DNA of 5,767 nt from Gammaproteobacteria bacterium. GTDB taxonomy: Bacteria > Pseudomonadota > Gammaproteobacteria > Methylococcales > Methylomonadaceae. Below are positions 5,369 through 5,767 of the stretch, one piece after another. Made by a program: the position numbers and the translations under genes. Position 1 is the stretch's first letter; every line of letters starts with the position of its first letter. Where the stretch lies: NCBI GenBank assembly GCA_024276805.1, contig JAJRWJ010000284.1, positions 1 to 5,767 on the forward strand. Direction: 5' to 3'. Below the pieces are notes generated by a model. That model worked only from the letters and a program-made list of their open reading frames with translations. It was not told where the DNA came from and ran no database searches.

Positions 5369-5767
5369 TCAGACAAAATCCAGCGTATAGCCTGCGGATT
5401 CAAGATAATTCGCTTCCTGTTGCAGGTCGGCATTGGTCAGGGGCGATTTCAACAGCCAGTCTGGCGGGAATTTTAGTTGTATGGTTTTGTTCTGTATGGT
5501 GATAACGAATCCAGGTAATTCATCGTCATGGCGGTTGCGATGCAGGAGTACAGCCAGACGCAGCAGAATTGCCAGGATAATGGCATGCTGATTCCACGGA
5601 GAGGGCAGGGCATTGAACAGTTTCGTGGAAAATTTTCGACGATGCAGACGGATAATGGTCGACAGGATGATTTGATCCTGCCGGGAAAATCCCGCCATGT
5701 CGGCATTCTCGATCACGTAGGAGCTGTGTTTGTGGTATTGACTGTGGGCGATGTCGTGGCCGATTTC
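5369..5767 (-). CDS. ppx: Exopolyphosphatase Ppx, C-terminal part (5' end beyond the window)
   Basis: The 132 visible residues are the C-terminal end of a Ppx/GppA protein, which releases phosphate from the ends of polyphosphate chains. The frame is open to the right edge, so the actin-like catalytic domains lie outside. The fragment starts EIGHDIAHSQYHKHSSY, matching the HEIG...HxxYHxHSAY block of the HD-like third domain. It continues IENADMAGFSRQDQ, which corresponds to the NSDxPGFxxxEQ block, and IIRLHRRKF. The last 60 residues, with LRLAVLLHRNR and a LxFPPDWL motif, fit the C-terminal domain of Ppx. The HRRK and FP-DW features favour Ppx over the guanosine pentaphosphatase GppA. In many proteobacteria ppx lies near ppk; that cannot be checked here. 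The TGA at 5369-5371 is eight bases before the next gene on the same strand, indicating an operon. Confidence 0.93.
   Translation of the reverse strand, partial: EIGHDIAHSQYHKHSSYVIENADMAGFSRQDQIILSTIIRLHRRKFSTKLFNALPSPWNQHAIILAILLRLAVLLHRNRHDDELPGFVITIQNKTIQLKFPPDWLLKSPLTNADLQQEANYLESAGYTLDFV

Overview
The window looks like chromosomal DNA of a gammaproteobacterium. The C-terminal part of its exopolyphosphatase resembles enterobacterial-type Ppx. It also has a periplasmic diheme peroxidase and a twin-hairpin intergenic repeat of a kind I recall from gammaproteobacterial genomes, including methanotrophs. Assignment to Methylococcales or a relative is a guess. Base composition is close to balanced, with AT-richer spacers.

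Layout, left to right. A 510-codon gene on the minus strand (10-1542) encodes an unrecognised cytoplasmic protein with a nucleotidyltransferase-like signature (GS, then DVD). A divergent spacer follows, with a short repeated word around the minus-strand start. A plus-strand gene (1780-2211) encodes a small multi-spanning membrane protein. A gene-free stretch of about 620 bases holds two palindromic repeats. Next is a diheme cytochrome c peroxidase (2830-3840, plus strand) with a good ribosome binding site and a signal peptide. Downstream of it come a strong GC-rich hairpin, a 162-base palindromic element and a rho-independent terminator. The right third is on the minus strand: the 3' end of ppx (running off the window edge), then, eight bases after its stop, a 415-residue membrane-anchored protein of unknown function. 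The latter converges on the peroxidase gene at the terminator.

Working relationships: ppx and the 415-residue gene are very probably co-transcribed. The peroxidase appears monocistronic, with its own leader and terminator. The least expected feature is a pair of related palindromic elements that bracket the peroxidase gene: a 28-base form at 2353-2380 and a 162-base form at 3909-4070. They share the same 13-base ends, including the same asymmetric mismatch. The long form folds end to end as one imperfect hairpin and has a bidirectional terminator-like core, so it looks like a small non-autonomous (MITE-like) element. I see no defence locus, CRISPR array, tRNA or rRNA.
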